Assembly (NCBI RefSeq): GCF_002303885.1
Contig: NZ_MRCM01000021.1
Coordinates: 48,753-112,752, forward strand
Source of the DNA: Flavobacterium sp. ACN2
Lineage (GTDB): Bacteria > Bacteroidota > Bacteroidia > Flavobacteriales > Flavobacteriaceae
Direction: 5' to 3'
DNA: 64,000 nucleotides
Shown here: one piece after another, positions 1 to 8,157 of the stretch
Numbering within the stretch: position 1 is the stretch's first letter
Layout: every line of letters begins with the position of its first letter
Program-made: the position numbers and the translations under genes
Notes under the pieces: generated by a model
Database searches by the model: none
The model's input: the letters and a program-made list of their open reading frames with translations, nothing else
What the model was told of the DNA's origin: nothing

Positions 1-1287
1 AATCTTGAAAGCATTTAAACCAGGGAAATAAGCAGTGCTTCCTAATTCTTCTTCAATTCTTAATAATTGATTGTATTTTGCCATACGATCTGAACGAGAA
101 GCAGAACCAGTTTTAATTTGACCACAGTTTAAAGCAACAGCTAAGTCAGCAATTGTGTTATCTTCAGTTTCTCCAGAACGGTGAGACATTACAGATGTGT
201 AACCAGCATTTTTCGCCATGTTTACAGCTGCAATAGTTTCAGTTAAAGTTCCAATTTGGTTTACTTTTACCAAGATAGAGTTAGCAATTCCTTTTTGGAT
301 TCCTGTAGACAAACGCTCAACATTAGTAACAAACAAATCATCACCTACTAATTGCACTTTGTCACCAATTTTTTCAGTCAAATATTTCCATCCATTCCAA
401 TCATCTTCATACATACCATCTTCGATAGAAATAATTGGATATTTAGCAGCAAGTTCAGCTAAGTAATCAGCCTGCTCTTCAGAAGTTCTGATTTTTCCAG
501 TTTCACCTTCAAATTTAGTATAATCGTATTTACCGTTTACATAAAACTCAGAAGCAGCACAGTCAAGAGCAATCATAATTTCGTCACCGAAAGAATAACC
601 TGCTTTTTCAACAGCTAATTTAATTGTATCTAACGCGTCTTCAGTACCACCAGCTAAGTTTGGAGCAAAACCACCTTCGTCACCTACAGCAGTACTCAAA
701 CCTCTATCGTGTAAAACTTTCTTCAAACTGTGGAAAATTTCAGTTCCCATTTGCATAGAATGCGTAAAAGAAGTTGCTTTTACTGGGAAAATCATAAACT
801 CTTGGAACGCGATAGGCGCATCAGAGTGAGAACCACCGTTGATGATGTTCATCATTGGAACTGGTAACGTATTAGCAGAAACACCACCTACGTATCTGTA
901 TAATGGCAATCCAAGTTCATTAGCAGCAGCTTTTGCCGCAGCTAAAGAAACTCCTAAAATAGCATTAGCTCCTAATTTAGATTTATTTGGAGTTCCATCT
1001 AAATCAATCATTAATTGGTCAATTGTGTTTTGTTCGAAAACAGAAGTTCCCACTAATTCTTCAGCAATAACAGTATTTACATTGTTCACTGCATTCAAAA
1101 CACCTTTACCTAGATAAGCTTTACCTCCATCACGTAATTCAACAGCTTCGTGTTCTCCAGTTGATGCTCCAGATGGAACAGCAGCTCTACCTAAAACTCC
1201 ATTTTCAGTTACTACATCTACTTCAATAGTAGGATTACCTCTAGAATCAAGAATTTGTCTTGCGTGAACTTTAATTATAATACTCAT
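1..1287 (-). CDS. eno: enolase (3' end cut by window)
   Basis: Phosphopyruvate hydratase, converting 2-phosphoglycerate to phosphoenolpyruvate in glycolysis and gluconeogenesis; cytosolic. I translated the reverse strand from the ATG at 1287-1285. It starts MSIIIKVHARQILDSRGNPT, has the substrate loop GASTGEHE (about residues 40-47), the GGSHSDAPIAFQEFMIFP block (151-168, with the Glu of the active site), the metal-binding SIEDGMYEDD region and the SHRSGETED motif near the C-terminus. 429 codons are present and the family has about 430, so only a residue or so and the stop lie outside the window. It is 111 bases downstream of carA on the same strand, and I see no Bacteroidota promoter in that gap, so it may be read through from carA. 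Confidence 0.97.
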   Translation of the reverse strand, partial: MSIIIKVHARQILDSRGNPTIEVDVVTENGVLGRAAVPSGASTGEHEAVELRDGGKAYLGKGVLNAVNNVNTVIAEELVGTSVFEQNTIDQLMIDLDGTPNKSKLGANAILGVSLAAAKAAANELGLPLYRYVGGVSANTLPVPMMNIINGGSHSDAPIAFQEFMIFPVKATSFTHSMQMGTEIFHSLKKVLHDRGLSTAVGDEGGFAPNLAGGTEDALDTIKLAVEKAGYSFGDEIMIALDCAASEFYVNGKYDYTKFEGETGKIRTSEEQADYLAELAAKYPIISIEDGMYEDDWNGWKYLTEKIGDKVQLVGDDLFVTNVERLSTGIQKGIANSILVKVNQIGTLTETIAAVNMAKNAGYTSVMSHRSGETEDNTIADLAVALNCGQIKTGSASRSDRMAKYNQLLRIEEELGSTAYFPGLNAFKI

Positions 1288-1398
1288 TATTTTTGTTTTT
1301 TATTAATAAATTATATTTTTTTTTCGAAATTATAAAAATATTTAATACTATAAACGCATTGTAGTCATTAAACACCTTTATTTATTAACTACATCGTT

Positions 1399-2508
1399 TT
1401 AGGCTTTGTCGCTTTTAATATTCTCTACAAATTGGTCAAACAAATATGACGAATCGTGTGGTCCTGGACTAGCTTCTGGGTGATACTGAACTGAGAAACA
1501 ATTTTTATTCTTCATCCTCATTCCTGCCACAGTACCATCATTCAAGTGAACATGAGTAATTTGTAATTCTGGATGATTTTCCAATTGCTCTCTCTTAACA
1601 GCAAAACCGTGGTTTTGAGATGTTATTTCACCTTTACCTGTAATAAGATTTTTTACTGGGTGGTTAATCCCTCGGTGTCCATTAAACATCTTATAAGTTT
1701 CAACTCCATTAGCCAAACCAATTACTTGATGCCCCAAACAGATCCCGAATAAAGGTCTATCTTCAGCAAGAATTTTCTTTGCTACTTCTATCGCACCAAA
1801 TAAAGGATCTGGATCCCCAGGTCCATTTGACAAGAAAAACCCATCTGGATTAAACGAATTTAAATCCTCATAAGTTGAGTTGTACGGAAAAACTTTAATG
1901 TAGCAATCTCTCTTAGCAAGATTTCTTAAAATATTCTTTTTAATTCCAAGATCTAAAGCTGATATTTTATAAGTAGCATTTTCGTCGCCAAAGAAATATG
2001 GTTCTTTAGTTGAAACTTTAGAAGCCAATTCCAAACCTTCCATATTAGGAACATTAGCCAACTCTTTTTTCAAATCCTCGATTGAAGTTCCATCTGTACA
2101 AATTACTGCATTCATAGCACCATTATCTCGAATGTAGCTTACAAGTGCACGCGTATCAACATCAGAAATACAGATTAAATTTTGTTTAGCAAAATAATCC
2201 TCTAAACTTCCCGAAGCATTTTCTCTAGAATAATTAAAACTAAAGTTTTTACAAACTAAACCGGCAATTTTAATACTATCAGATTCAACTTCAGAATCAT
2301 TAACACCATAGTTTCCGATATGTGTATTTGTAGCAACCATTATTTGCCCAAAATAAGAAGGATCAGTAAAAATTTCCTGATACCCAGTCATCCCTGTGTT
2401 AAAACAAACTTCACCAAAAGTTTTACCGCTAATCCCGATAGATTTTCCGTGAAAGATTGTTCCGTCACTAAGTAATAAAATGGCGCTTTGTCGTGTTGTG
2501 TATTTCAT
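1399..2508 (-). CDS. carA: carbamoyl-phosphate synthase small (glutaminase) subunit
   Basis: Class I glutamine amidotransferase subunit that supplies ammonia to CarB for carbamoyl phosphate, the precursor of pyrimidines and arginine. 369 aa, the usual length. The N-terminal CPSase_sm domain includes FNTGMTGYQEIFTDPSY (36-52). The C-terminal glutaminase has nucleophile Cys257 in FGICLGHQ and the His343/Glu345 pair in QYHPEA, so the triad is complete. carB is not adjacent. It has its own predicted promoter (2581-2611) behind the rplQ terminator, so it is probably not part of the ribosomal transcript although it is always close to it here. eno follows downstream. Confidence 0.97.
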   Translation of the reverse strand: MKYTTRQSAILLLSDGTIFHGKSIGISGKTFGEVCFNTGMTGYQEIFTDPSYFGQIMVATNTHIGNYGVNDSEVESDSIKIAGLVCKNFSFNYSRENASGSLEDYFAKQNLICISDVDTRALVSYIRDNGAMNAVICTDGTSIEDLKKELANVPNMEGLELASKVSTKEPYFFGDENATYKISALDLGIKKNILRNLAKRDCYIKVFPYNSTYEDLNSFNPDGFFLSNGPGDPDPLFGAIEVAKKILAEDRPLFGICLGHQVIGLANGVETYKMFNGHRGINHPVKNLITGKGEITSQNHGFAVKREQLENHPELQITHVHLNDGTVAGMRMKNKNCFSVQYHPEASPGPHDSSYLFDQFVENIKSDKA

Positions 2509-2580
2509 TATTTAATTTGTATTGTTTTTTAATCAAGTTATAAAACCAAAATATAGGTTTTAAGTGTAATTAGAATTTTG

Positions 2581-2611
2581 CAAATTTACTTCTTTAAAAT
2601 AGCCCCTCCAA
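2581..2611 (-). promoter_or_regulatory. predicted promoter of carA
   Basis: On the minus strand TTG (2611-2609), 20 bases, then TAAATTTG (2588-2581). This fits the Bacteroidota housekeeping consensus TTG-N17-23-TAnnTTTG. It lies between the rplQ terminator and carA, giving a leader of about 70 bases. Confidence 0.65.
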
Positions 2612-2690
2612 GATTTTTTAAAACTTTCATCGGTAAAAATAAAACCTATCATTTTAAATAAGTTACATTTTTACGGTTTCAAAAAAATCA

Positions 2691-2725
2691 AAAAAAAAGG
2701 ATAAACTAAAAATTAGTTTATCCTT
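2691..2725 (-). terminator. rho-independent terminator after rplQ
   Basis: Perfect 13-bp stem (2697-2709 with 2713-2725, AAGGATAAACTAA and complement) with a 3-base loop, followed on the minus strand by a run of T (2698-2691). It ends the ribosomal transcript about 30 bases after the rplQ stop codon and separates it from carA. Confidence 0.9.
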
Positions 2726-2753
2726 GATCTCTATAGAATGATTACTTTCATAA

Positions 2754-3245
2754 TTATTCAGAAGCTTCAGTAGTCGTTTCTGTTTCAGCAGCAGGAGCTT
2801 CTGGAGCAGCAGTTTCAGCTTTTTTAGCTTTACCACCACGACGGCTTTTCGCTTTTTTAACTTCTTTTTTACCTCCGTTGTAAAGTTCATTAAAATCTAC
2901 AAGTTCGATCATTGCCATATCAGCATTATCTCCCAAACGATTTCCAACTTTAATGATACGAGTGTATCCACCTGGACGGTCTCCAACTTTAGCAGCCACA
3001 TCTCTGAACAAGTCAGTTACAGCATATTTGCTACGTAGGTAAGCAAAAACAATACGACGATTATGAGTCGTATCTTCTTTTGATTTAGTGATTAAAGGCT
3101 CAACGAATTGTTTAAGCGCTTTAGCTTTAGCAACAGTAGTGTTAATACGTTTGTGCTCAATAAGAGAACAAGCCATATTAGCCAACATAGCTTTTCTATG
3201 TCCAGTCTGTCTGCTTAAGTGGTTGAATTTTTTTCCGTGTCTCAT
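2754..3245 (-). CDS. rplQ: 50S ribosomal protein L17
   Basis: Large-subunit protein near the exit tunnel. The canonical start MRHGKKFNHLSRQTGHRKAM is present and the core domain runs to about residue 116. Residues 117-163 are a low-complexity tail, first Lys/Arg/Gly-rich (KKEVKKAKSRRGGKAKK), then Ala/Glu/Thr-rich and acidic at the end; this makes it longer (163 aa) than the roughly 120-127 aa of E. coli type L17. Last gene of the ribosomal locus, preceded by a 62-base gap with a small hairpin and followed by a strong terminator. Confidence 0.97.
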   Translation of the reverse strand: MRHGKKFNHLSRQTGHRKAMLANMACSLIEHKRINTTVAKAKALKQFVEPLITKSKEDTTHNRRIVFAYLRSKYAVTDLFRDVAAKVGDRPGGYTRIIKVGNRLGDNADMAMIELVDFNELYNGGKKEVKKAKSRRGGKAKKAETAAPEAPAAETETTTEASE

Positions 3246-3268
3246 GACGTGTTTTTTTTATCTTCATC

Positions 3269-3294
3269 TTGCTACAATCCACTATGGAGAGCAA
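3269..3294 (-). promoter_or_regulatory. hairpin in the rpoA-rplQ gap
   Basis: The 62-base spacer before rplQ can form TTGCT/AGCAA (3290-3294 with 3269-3273) enclosing TCCA-TAG-TGGA (3278-3288). Stems are short. It may be an RNA leader for L17 control or just a spacer structure; no promoter consensus is visible next to it. Confidence 0.3.
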
Positions 3295-3307
3295 AATATG
3301 AAGTAAA

Positions 3308-4300
3308 TTATTCTTTATCTAATTTGTATTTAGCTAAATCCATTCCAAAAGTTAAATTCTTCACTGCAACAAGTTCATCAAGTTCAGTTAAAGATTTTTT
3401 ACCAAAATTACGGAATTTCATTAGGTCATTTTTATTGAACGATACTAAATCACCAAGTGTATCAACTTCAGCCGCTTTCAAGCAATTTAATGCTCTCACA
3501 GATAAATCCATATCAACAAGCTTAGTTTTAAGCAATTGTCTCATATGCAATGACTCTTCATCATACGATTCTGTTTGTGCAATTTCGTCAGCCTCAAGTG
3601 TAATTCTTTCATCAGAAAACAACATGAAATGGTGAATTAAAACTTTAGCAGCTTCAGTAAGAGCATCTTTTGGATTAATAGATCCATCAGTTTTAATTTC
3701 AAAAACTAATTTTTCGTAATCTGTTTTTTGCTCTACACGGAAATTTTCGATTGCATATTTTACATTTTTTACCGGAGTAAAAATAGAATCTGTAAAAATT
3801 GTTCCAATTGCAGCATTCTGTTTTTTGTTCTCTTCAGCAGGAACGTATCCTCTACCTTTCTCGATTGTTAAATCGAAGTTCAATTTGATTTTAGAATCTA
3901 AATTACAGATAACAAGGTCTGGATTCAAAACTTGAAAACCTGAGATAAATTTTTGAAAATCACCTGCTGTTAATTGATCTTTACCAGAAACAGAAATAGT
4001 AACTGATTCATTATCGATATCTTCAATCTGACGTTTGAAACGTACTTGTTTAAGATTAAGGATAATTTCGGTAACATCCTCAACAACACCTGAAATAGTA
4101 GAAAACTCATGATCTACACCTTCGATACGAACAGATGTAATTGCATAACCTTCTAACGCTGAAAGCAAAACTCTTCTAAGTGCATTACCAACTGTCAATC
4201 CGTAACCAGGTTCTAAAGGTCTAAACTCAAATTTACCTTCAAAATCGGTTGAATCGATCATGATAACTTTATCGGGCTTTTGAAAATTAAATATTGCCAT
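3308..4300 (-). CDS. rpoA: DNA-directed RNA polymerase alpha subunit
   Basis: Alpha subunit that dimerises to nucleate RNA polymerase assembly. 330 aa, normal length. The N-terminal assembly domain (about 1-235) has RPLEPGYGLTVGNALRRVLL (residues 27-46) and the C-terminal domain (about 250-320) has the helix-hairpin-helix LSVRALNCLKAAEVDTLGDL and FGKKSLTELDEL that contacts DNA and activators. Lies between rpsD (21 bases upstream) and rplQ, the usual alpha-operon order. Confidence 0.98.
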   Translation of the reverse strand: MAIFNFQKPDKVIMIDSTDFEGKFEFRPLEPGYGLTVGNALRRVLLSALEGYAITSVRIEGVDHEFSTISGVVEDVTEIILNLKQVRFKRQIEDIDNESVTISVSGKDQLTAGDFQKFISGFQVLNPDLVICNLDSKIKLNFDLTIEKGRGYVPAEENKKQNAAIGTIFTDSIFTPVKNVKYAIENFRVEQKTDYEKLVFEIKTDGSINPKDALTEAAKVLIHHFMLFSDERITLEADEIAQTESYDEESLHMRQLLKTKLVDMDLSVRALNCLKAAEVDTLGDLVSFNKNDLMKFRNFGKKSLTELDELVAVKNLTFGMDLAKYKLDKE

Positions 4301-4321
4301 AAATTTCGACTAAGTCAATTA

Positions 4322-4927
4322 TTATTTGTTGTACAACTCTACGATTAATTGTTCTTTAATGTTTTCTGGAATTTGAAGTCTCGCAGGTACAGAAACGAAA
4401 GTTCCTTCTTTAAGATCATTGTTCCAAGTAATCCATTCATAAACATGACTTGAATTTGATAAAGAACGTTCGATAGCTTCTAAAGATTTAGATTTTTCAC
4501 GAACTGCAACTTTATCACCAGGCTTAAGGTGGTAAGAAGGAATATTAACAACCTCTCCATTTACAGTAACGTGTCTGTGAGAAACGATTTGACGCGCACC
4601 TCTTCTAGATGGAGCAATTCCCATTCTAAAAACAACATTATCTAATCTTGCTTCGCATAATTGTAATAAAACTTCACCAGTTACTCCTTTAGTCGCTGAT
4701 GCTTTTTCGAATAAATTTCTGAATTGTTTTTCTAAAATTCCATAAGAATATTTAGCTTTTTGCTTTTCCATTAACTGAACAGCGTACTCAGATTTTTTTC
4801 CTCTTTTTTTAGCCATCCCGTGTTGTCCAGGTGGGTAATTTCTTTTTTCGAAAGATTTATCATCTCCGAAGATTGCCTCGCCAAATTTACGAGCGATTTT
4901 GGTTTTAGGACCAGTATATCTTGCCAT
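4322..4927 (-). CDS. rpsD: 30S ribosomal protein S4
   Basis: Primary 16S rRNA-binding protein, and in several phyla an autoregulator of its own mRNA. 201 aa, with start MARYTGPKTKIARKFGEAIF and an S4 RNA-binding domain at about 92-155 (LDNVVFRMGIAPSRRGARQ, VTVNGEVVNIPSY). The N-terminus has no Cys ligands, so this is the zinc-free form. It is preceded by an unusually long 91-base gap with a bulged helix (4942-4995), a candidate S4 leader. Confidence 0.98.
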   Translation of the reverse strand: MARYTGPKTKIARKFGEAIFGDDKSFEKRNYPPGQHGMAKKRGKKSEYAVQLMEKQKAKYSYGILEKQFRNLFEKASATKGVTGEVLLQLCEARLDNVVFRMGIAPSRRGARQIVSHRHVTVNGEVVNIPSYHLKPGDKVAVREKSKSLEAIERSLSNSSHVYEWITWNNDLKEGTFVSVPARLQIPENIKEQLIVELYNK

Positions 4928-4941
4928 TTTAAAAAAAATTT

Positions 4942-4995
4942 AAGGTAGAAATTATGAATTCAGGTCTAATCCTTCGATAATCTATGTTCTACCTT
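4942..4995 (-). promoter_or_regulatory. structured leader before rpsD (candidate S4 regulatory RNA)
   Basis: In the minus-strand RNA, AAGGUAGAA (4995-4987) pairs perfectly with UUCUACCUU (4950-4942). Stacked on it, after a 5-base bulge CAUAG, AUUAU pairs with AUAAU, closing a loop that can form AGG/CCU. The 3' side is followed by an A/U-rich stretch and the rpsD ATG 15 bases on. Neighbouring genes in this operon are mostly 0-20 bases apart, so a 91-base structured gap stands out. S4 autoregulation is known in E. coli and Bacillus; its use here is inference. Confidence 0.5.
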
Positions 4996-5018
4996 GTTTA
5001 TACTATAAAAATAAAAAA

Positions 5019-5402
5019 TTAAACTCTACGTCTTTTCGGAGGACGACATCCGTTGTGAGGCATTGGAGTAACATCAATAATTTCTGTAACTTCAATTCCA
5101 CCGTTATGAATAGAACGGATAGCAGACTCACGTCCGTTACCTGGTCCTTTTACATAAACTTTCACTTTTTTAAGTCCTGCCTCAAGTGCTACTTTAGCGC
5201 AATCTTCTGCTGCCATTTGAGCTGCATAAGGAGTGTTCTTTTTAGAACCTCTGAAACCCATTTTACCAGCTGAAGACCAAGAGATAACTTCACCTTTCTT
5301 ATTAGTCAAAGAAATAATAATGTTATTAAAAGTGGCAGAAATATGAGCCTCACCCGTTGATTCAACGATAACTTTACGTTTTTTTGCAGTTGCTTTAGCC
5401 AT
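5019..5402 (-). CDS. rpsK: 30S ribosomal protein S11
   Basis: Platform protein of the small subunit, contacting the E-site region of 16S rRNA. 127 aa, standard length. Diagnostic stretches are AHISATFNNIIISLTN (about 19-34), GFRGSKKNTPYAAQMAAE (49-66) and the basic C-terminus HNGCRPPKRRRV. Start at the ATG 8 bases after the rpsM stop. Part of the alpha-operon order rpmJ-rpsM-rpsK-rpsD-rpoA-rplQ. Confidence 0.98.
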   Translation of the reverse strand: MAKATAKKRKVIVESTGEAHISATFNNIIISLTNKKGEVISWSSAGKMGFRGSKKNTPYAAQMAAEDCAKVALEAGLKKVKVYVKGPGNGRESAIRSIHNGGIEVTEIIDVTPMPHNGCRPPKRRRV

Positions 5403-5410
5403 ATTACTTA

Positions 5411-5785
5411 TTATTTAGTTGCTTTTTTCTTGTTAGCAACAGTTTTTCTTTTACCTTTTCTTGTTCTTGAGTTGTTTTTAGTTCTTTGTCCTCTTAATGG
5501 AAGACCAGATCTATGACGAATACCTCTGTAACATCCGATATCCATTAAACGTTTAATGTTTAAAGAAATTTCAGAACGTAATTCTCCTTCAATTTTGTAA
5601 AATGAAACAGCTTCACGAATTGCTCCGATTTCATCATCATTCCAATCTTGAACTTTTTTATCTTGGCTAACTTGAGCTTTTTCCAAAATCTCGATAGCTC
5701 TACTTTTTCCTAATCCGAAGATGTGGGTAAGTGCAATAACACCTCTTTTGTTTTTTGGGATATCTACCCCTGCTATTCTTGCCAT
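5411..5785 (-). CDS. rpsM: 30S ribosomal protein S13
   Basis: Head protein of the small subunit, forming intersubunit bridges to L5 and touching P-site tRNA. 124 aa, typical. It begins MARIAGVDIPKNKRGVIALT, has the helix-turn-helix region THIFGLGKSRA (20-30), GCYRGIRHRSGLPLRGQRTK (83-102) and a basic tail. Only two bases separate its start from the rpmJ stop codon, consistent with coupled translation. Confidence 0.98.
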   Translation of the reverse strand: MARIAGVDIPKNKRGVIALTHIFGLGKSRAIEILEKAQVSQDKKVQDWNDDEIGAIREAVSFYKIEGELRSEISLNIKRLMDIGCYRGIRHRSGLPLRGQRTKNNSRTRKGKRKTVANKKKATK

Positions 5786-5787
5786 AA

Positions 5788-5904
5788 TTATCCTTGTCTT
5801 TGTTTAAATCTAGGATTCTTTTTGTTTATTACGTACAGTCTCCCTTTTCTACGCACGATAATGCACTCGGCACTTCTCTTTTTTACTGATGCTCTAACTT
5901 TCAT
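5788..5904 (-). CDS. rpmJ: 50S ribosomal protein L36, zinc-free type
   Basis: Short gene of 38 codons between infA and rpsM. I translated it by hand from the ATG at 5904-5902: MKVRASVKKRSAECIIVRRK, then GRLYVINKKNPRFKQRQG and stop TAA at 5790-5788. The MKVRASVKK start and KQRQG end identify L36. The classic form binds zinc through three Cys and one His; here only one Cys (residue 14) is left and the His is replaced, so this is the C-minus form. It is the last protein added in large-subunit assembly in E. coli. Start is 12 bases after the infA stop. Confidence 0.95.
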   Translation of the reverse strand: MKVRASVKKRSAECIIVRRKGRLYVINKKNPRFKQRQG

Positions 5905-5916
5905 AGTGAATATCCT

Positions 5917-6132
5917 TTAATATCGATAAGTAATTCTTGCTTTTGACAAATCGTAAGGACTCATTTCTAGTTTCACTTTATCACCAGGTAATAATTTGAT
6001 GTAATGCATTCGCATTTTACCAGAAATATGAGCAATTACAATATGTCCATTTTCTAACTCTACACGGAACATCGCATTTGATAATGCTTCAATGATTGAT
6101 CCGTCTTGTTCTATTGCTGATTGTTTTGCCAT
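5917..6132 (-). CDS. infA: translation initiation factor IF-1
   Basis: Single OB-fold protein that binds the A site of the 30S subunit during initiation. 71 aa. Diagnostic segments are AKQSAIEQDGSIIEALSNAM at the start, FRVELENGHIVIAHISGKMR in the middle and GDKVKLEMSPYDLSKARITY at the end. Lies between secY and rpmJ, the common arrangement. Confidence 0.98.
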   Translation of the reverse strand: MAKQSAIEQDGSIIEALSNAMFRVELENGHIVIAHISGKMRMHYIKLLPGDKVKLEMSPYDLSKARITYRY

Positions 6133-6139
6133 AAATATA

Positions 6140-7486
6140 TTAAGCTACCGCTTTTCTATTTTTACCAGTCTTCATTAAACCATCATAATGTTTGTTTAAC
6201 AAGTATGAATTGATTTGTTGAATAGTATCTATTGCAACACCAACCATAATTATTAATGAGGTACCTCCAAAAAACATCGCCCAAGATTGTTGTACATCCA
6301 TAATACTTACAACAATAGCTGGGAACACAGCAATCAAAGCAAGGAATAAAGATCCTGGGAAAGTTATTAAAGACATCACTTTATCAAGGAAATCAGAAGT
6401 TTCTGCTCCAGGACGAACTCCAGGAATAAAACCGCCGCTTCTCTTCAAATCATCAGCCATTTTGTTAGTAGGTACAGTGATCGCAGTATAAAAGAATGTA
6501 AATACAATAATTAAAGTTGCAAAAACAAAATTATACCAGAAACCAAACATATTACTAAATGCACCAACAATAGATTGTGATGTATCTGATTTAGACAATC
6601 CAGCTACAGCCGCAGGAATAAACATAATTGCCTGAGCAAAAATAATTGGCATAACTCCAGAAGCATTAAGCTTTAGAGGAATCCATTGTCTATTACCTCC
6701 TGCCAAATCTTGCTCGTAATCTCCTGTAGTTGTACGACGAGCATACTGAACAGGGATTCTACGCACTGCCATTGTAAGCAATACACAAGAAATGATAACT
6801 AATAACCACACAATAATTTCAATAACTAATAACATTGGACCTCCATTGTTATTGGTAACACGAGTTGTAAACTCTTGGATAAAAGCTTGCGGTAAACGAG
6901 CTAAAATACCAACCATAATTAACAATGAAATACCATTTCCAATACCTTTATCTGTAATTTTCTCACCCAGCCACATAGCAAAAATTGTACCAGTAACTAA
7001 AATGATAACAGACGAGAACAAAAATTCAGGAGAATTAAAGCCTAGCAAAAATGCATTACTAGGCAATGTTCTGTATAAATTATAGATATAAGTTGGACCT
7101 TGAACCAATGTGATAGCGATTGTCAACCAACGAGTGATTTGATTAATCTTTTTTCTACCACTTTCCCCATCATTTTGAAGTTTTTGTAAATATGGAATCG
7201 CAATCCCCATCAACTGAACAACAATAGACGCAGAAATATAAGGCATGATACCTAAGGCAAAAACTGAAGCCTTAGAGAAAGCACCCCCGGTGAACATGTC
7301 TAGAATAGATCCTAGACCATTTTTAGTTTGTCCCGCTAAACCAGTCAATTGCGTTGCGTCAATTCCAGGAAGCGTAACGTGTGCTCCAAAACGATATACT
7401 AAAAGCAATCCTAATGTAATTAAGATTCTATTCTTTAGTTCTTCGATTTTCCAAACATTACTTATTGATTCAATAAATTTCTTCAT
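6140..7486 (-). CDS. secY: protein translocase channel subunit SecY
   Basis: Central pore of the Sec translocon in the inner membrane, partner of SecE and SecG, driven by SecA or the ribosome. 448 aa with about ten membrane segments. It starts MKKFIESISNVWKIEELKNR, and has the family blocks LGIMPYISASIVVQLM (TM2 region), GKGIGNGISLLIM and the cytosolic loop GVRPGAETSDFL that docks the ribosome or SecA. Sits between rplO and infA as in most spc operons. Confidence 0.98.
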   Translation of the reverse strand: MKKFIESISNVWKIEELKNRILITLGLLLVYRFGAHVTLPGIDATQLTGLAGQTKNGLGSILDMFTGGAFSKASVFALGIMPYISASIVVQLMGIAIPYLQKLQNDGESGRKKINQITRWLTIAITLVQGPTYIYNLYRTLPSNAFLLGFNSPEFLFSSVIILVTGTIFAMWLGEKITDKGIGNGISLLIMVGILARLPQAFIQEFTTRVTNNNGGPMLLVIEIIVWLLVIISCVLLTMAVRRIPVQYARRTTTGDYEQDLAGGNRQWIPLKLNASGVMPIIFAQAIMFIPAAVAGLSKSDTSQSIVGAFSNMFGFWYNFVFATLIIVFTFFYTAITVPTNKMADDLKRSGGFIPGVRPGAETSDFLDKVMSLITFPGSLFLALIAVFPAIVVSIMDVQQSWAMFFGGTSLIIMVGVAIDTIQQINSYLLNKHYDGLMKTGKNRKAVA

Positions 7487-7499
7487 CTTAATAGATAAG

Positions 7500-7952
7500 T
7501 TATATAGTTACAGCTTCTCCACCAGCAGCTTCGATAGCAGCTTTTGCAGTAGCAGTAAATTTGTGGGCAGTTACTTTTAATTTTGCTTTCAATTCTCCTC
7601 TACCTAAAATCTTAACGATTTCATTTTTAGTAGCTAGACGATTTGCTACGAATTCTGTCATAGAAACAGAATCAGTAATTGCACCGTTATCAACTAATAA
7701 TTGAAGAGTATCTAAATTAACACCTTCGTATTCTTTACGATTGATGTTTTTGAAACCAAACTTAGGTACACGTCTTTGAAGTGGCATTTGCCCTCCTTCA
7801 AAACCAATCTTTTTAGAATAACCAGAACGAGATTTTGCTCCTTTGTGTCCACGTGCAGCGGTACCACCTTTTCCAGAACCTTCTCCTCTACCTAATCTTT
7901 TATTTTGATTGTGTGTAGATCCCTCAGCAGGTTGTAAGTTACTTAAATTCAT
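7500..7952 (-). CDS. rplO: 50S ribosomal protein L15
   Basis: Late-assembly large-subunit protein. 150 aa. It has the N-terminal MNLSNLQPAEGS and the Gly-rich basic extension RLGRGEGSGKGGTAARGHKG, then GFEGGQMPLQRRVPKFGF and a globular C-terminal half ending AAIEAAGGEAVTI. Twelve bases after rpmD and 13 before secY, in the standard spc order. Confidence 0.98.
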   Translation of the reverse strand: MNLSNLQPAEGSTHNQNKRLGRGEGSGKGGTAARGHKGAKSRSGYSKKIGFEGGQMPLQRRVPKFGFKNINRKEYEGVNLDTLQLLVDNGAITDSVSMTEFVANRLATKNEIVKILGRGELKAKLKVTAHKFTATAKAAIEAAGGEAVTI

Positions 7953-7963
7953 AACAGTATTTG

Positions 7964-8146
7964 TTATTTAGCTTCTTCAACAGAAACTAAGTGTTTAACT
8001 TTGTTTATCATCCCAAGGATAGCAGGATTTGACTCATGCTCCACAACTTGTCCAATTTTACGTAGACCTAAAGCTTCCAACCCTCTCTTTTGAGAAAGAG
8101 GACAGTTGATTTTGCTTCTTACTTGTTTTACTAATAATTTAGCCAT
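7964..8146 (-). CDS. rpmD: 50S ribosomal protein L30
   Basis: Small large-subunit protein of 60 aa, the usual size. The motif SKINCPLSQKRGLEALGLRK (about 11-30) followed by VEHESNPAILGMINKVKHLV identifies it. rpmD is absent from some bacteria, but here it is present in the usual place between rpsE and rplO. Confidence 0.97.
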   Translation of the reverse strand: MAKLLVKQVRSKINCPLSQKRGLEALGLRKIGQVVEHESNPAILGMINKVKHLVSVEEAK

Positions 8147-8157
8147 AATTTCCTGAA

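Noticed and set aside
218..1117. Plus-strand open frames opposite eno
   Set aside because: They are antisense shadows of a well conserved enolase, with no family features of their own.
1288..1398. Separate promoter for eno
   Set aside because: No TAnnTTTG box is present on the minus strand in this gap.
2663..2890. 75-residue Lys/Leu-rich frame over the 3' end of rplQ
   Set aside because: It is an out-of-frame reading of the rplQ low-complexity tail and runs through the terminator.
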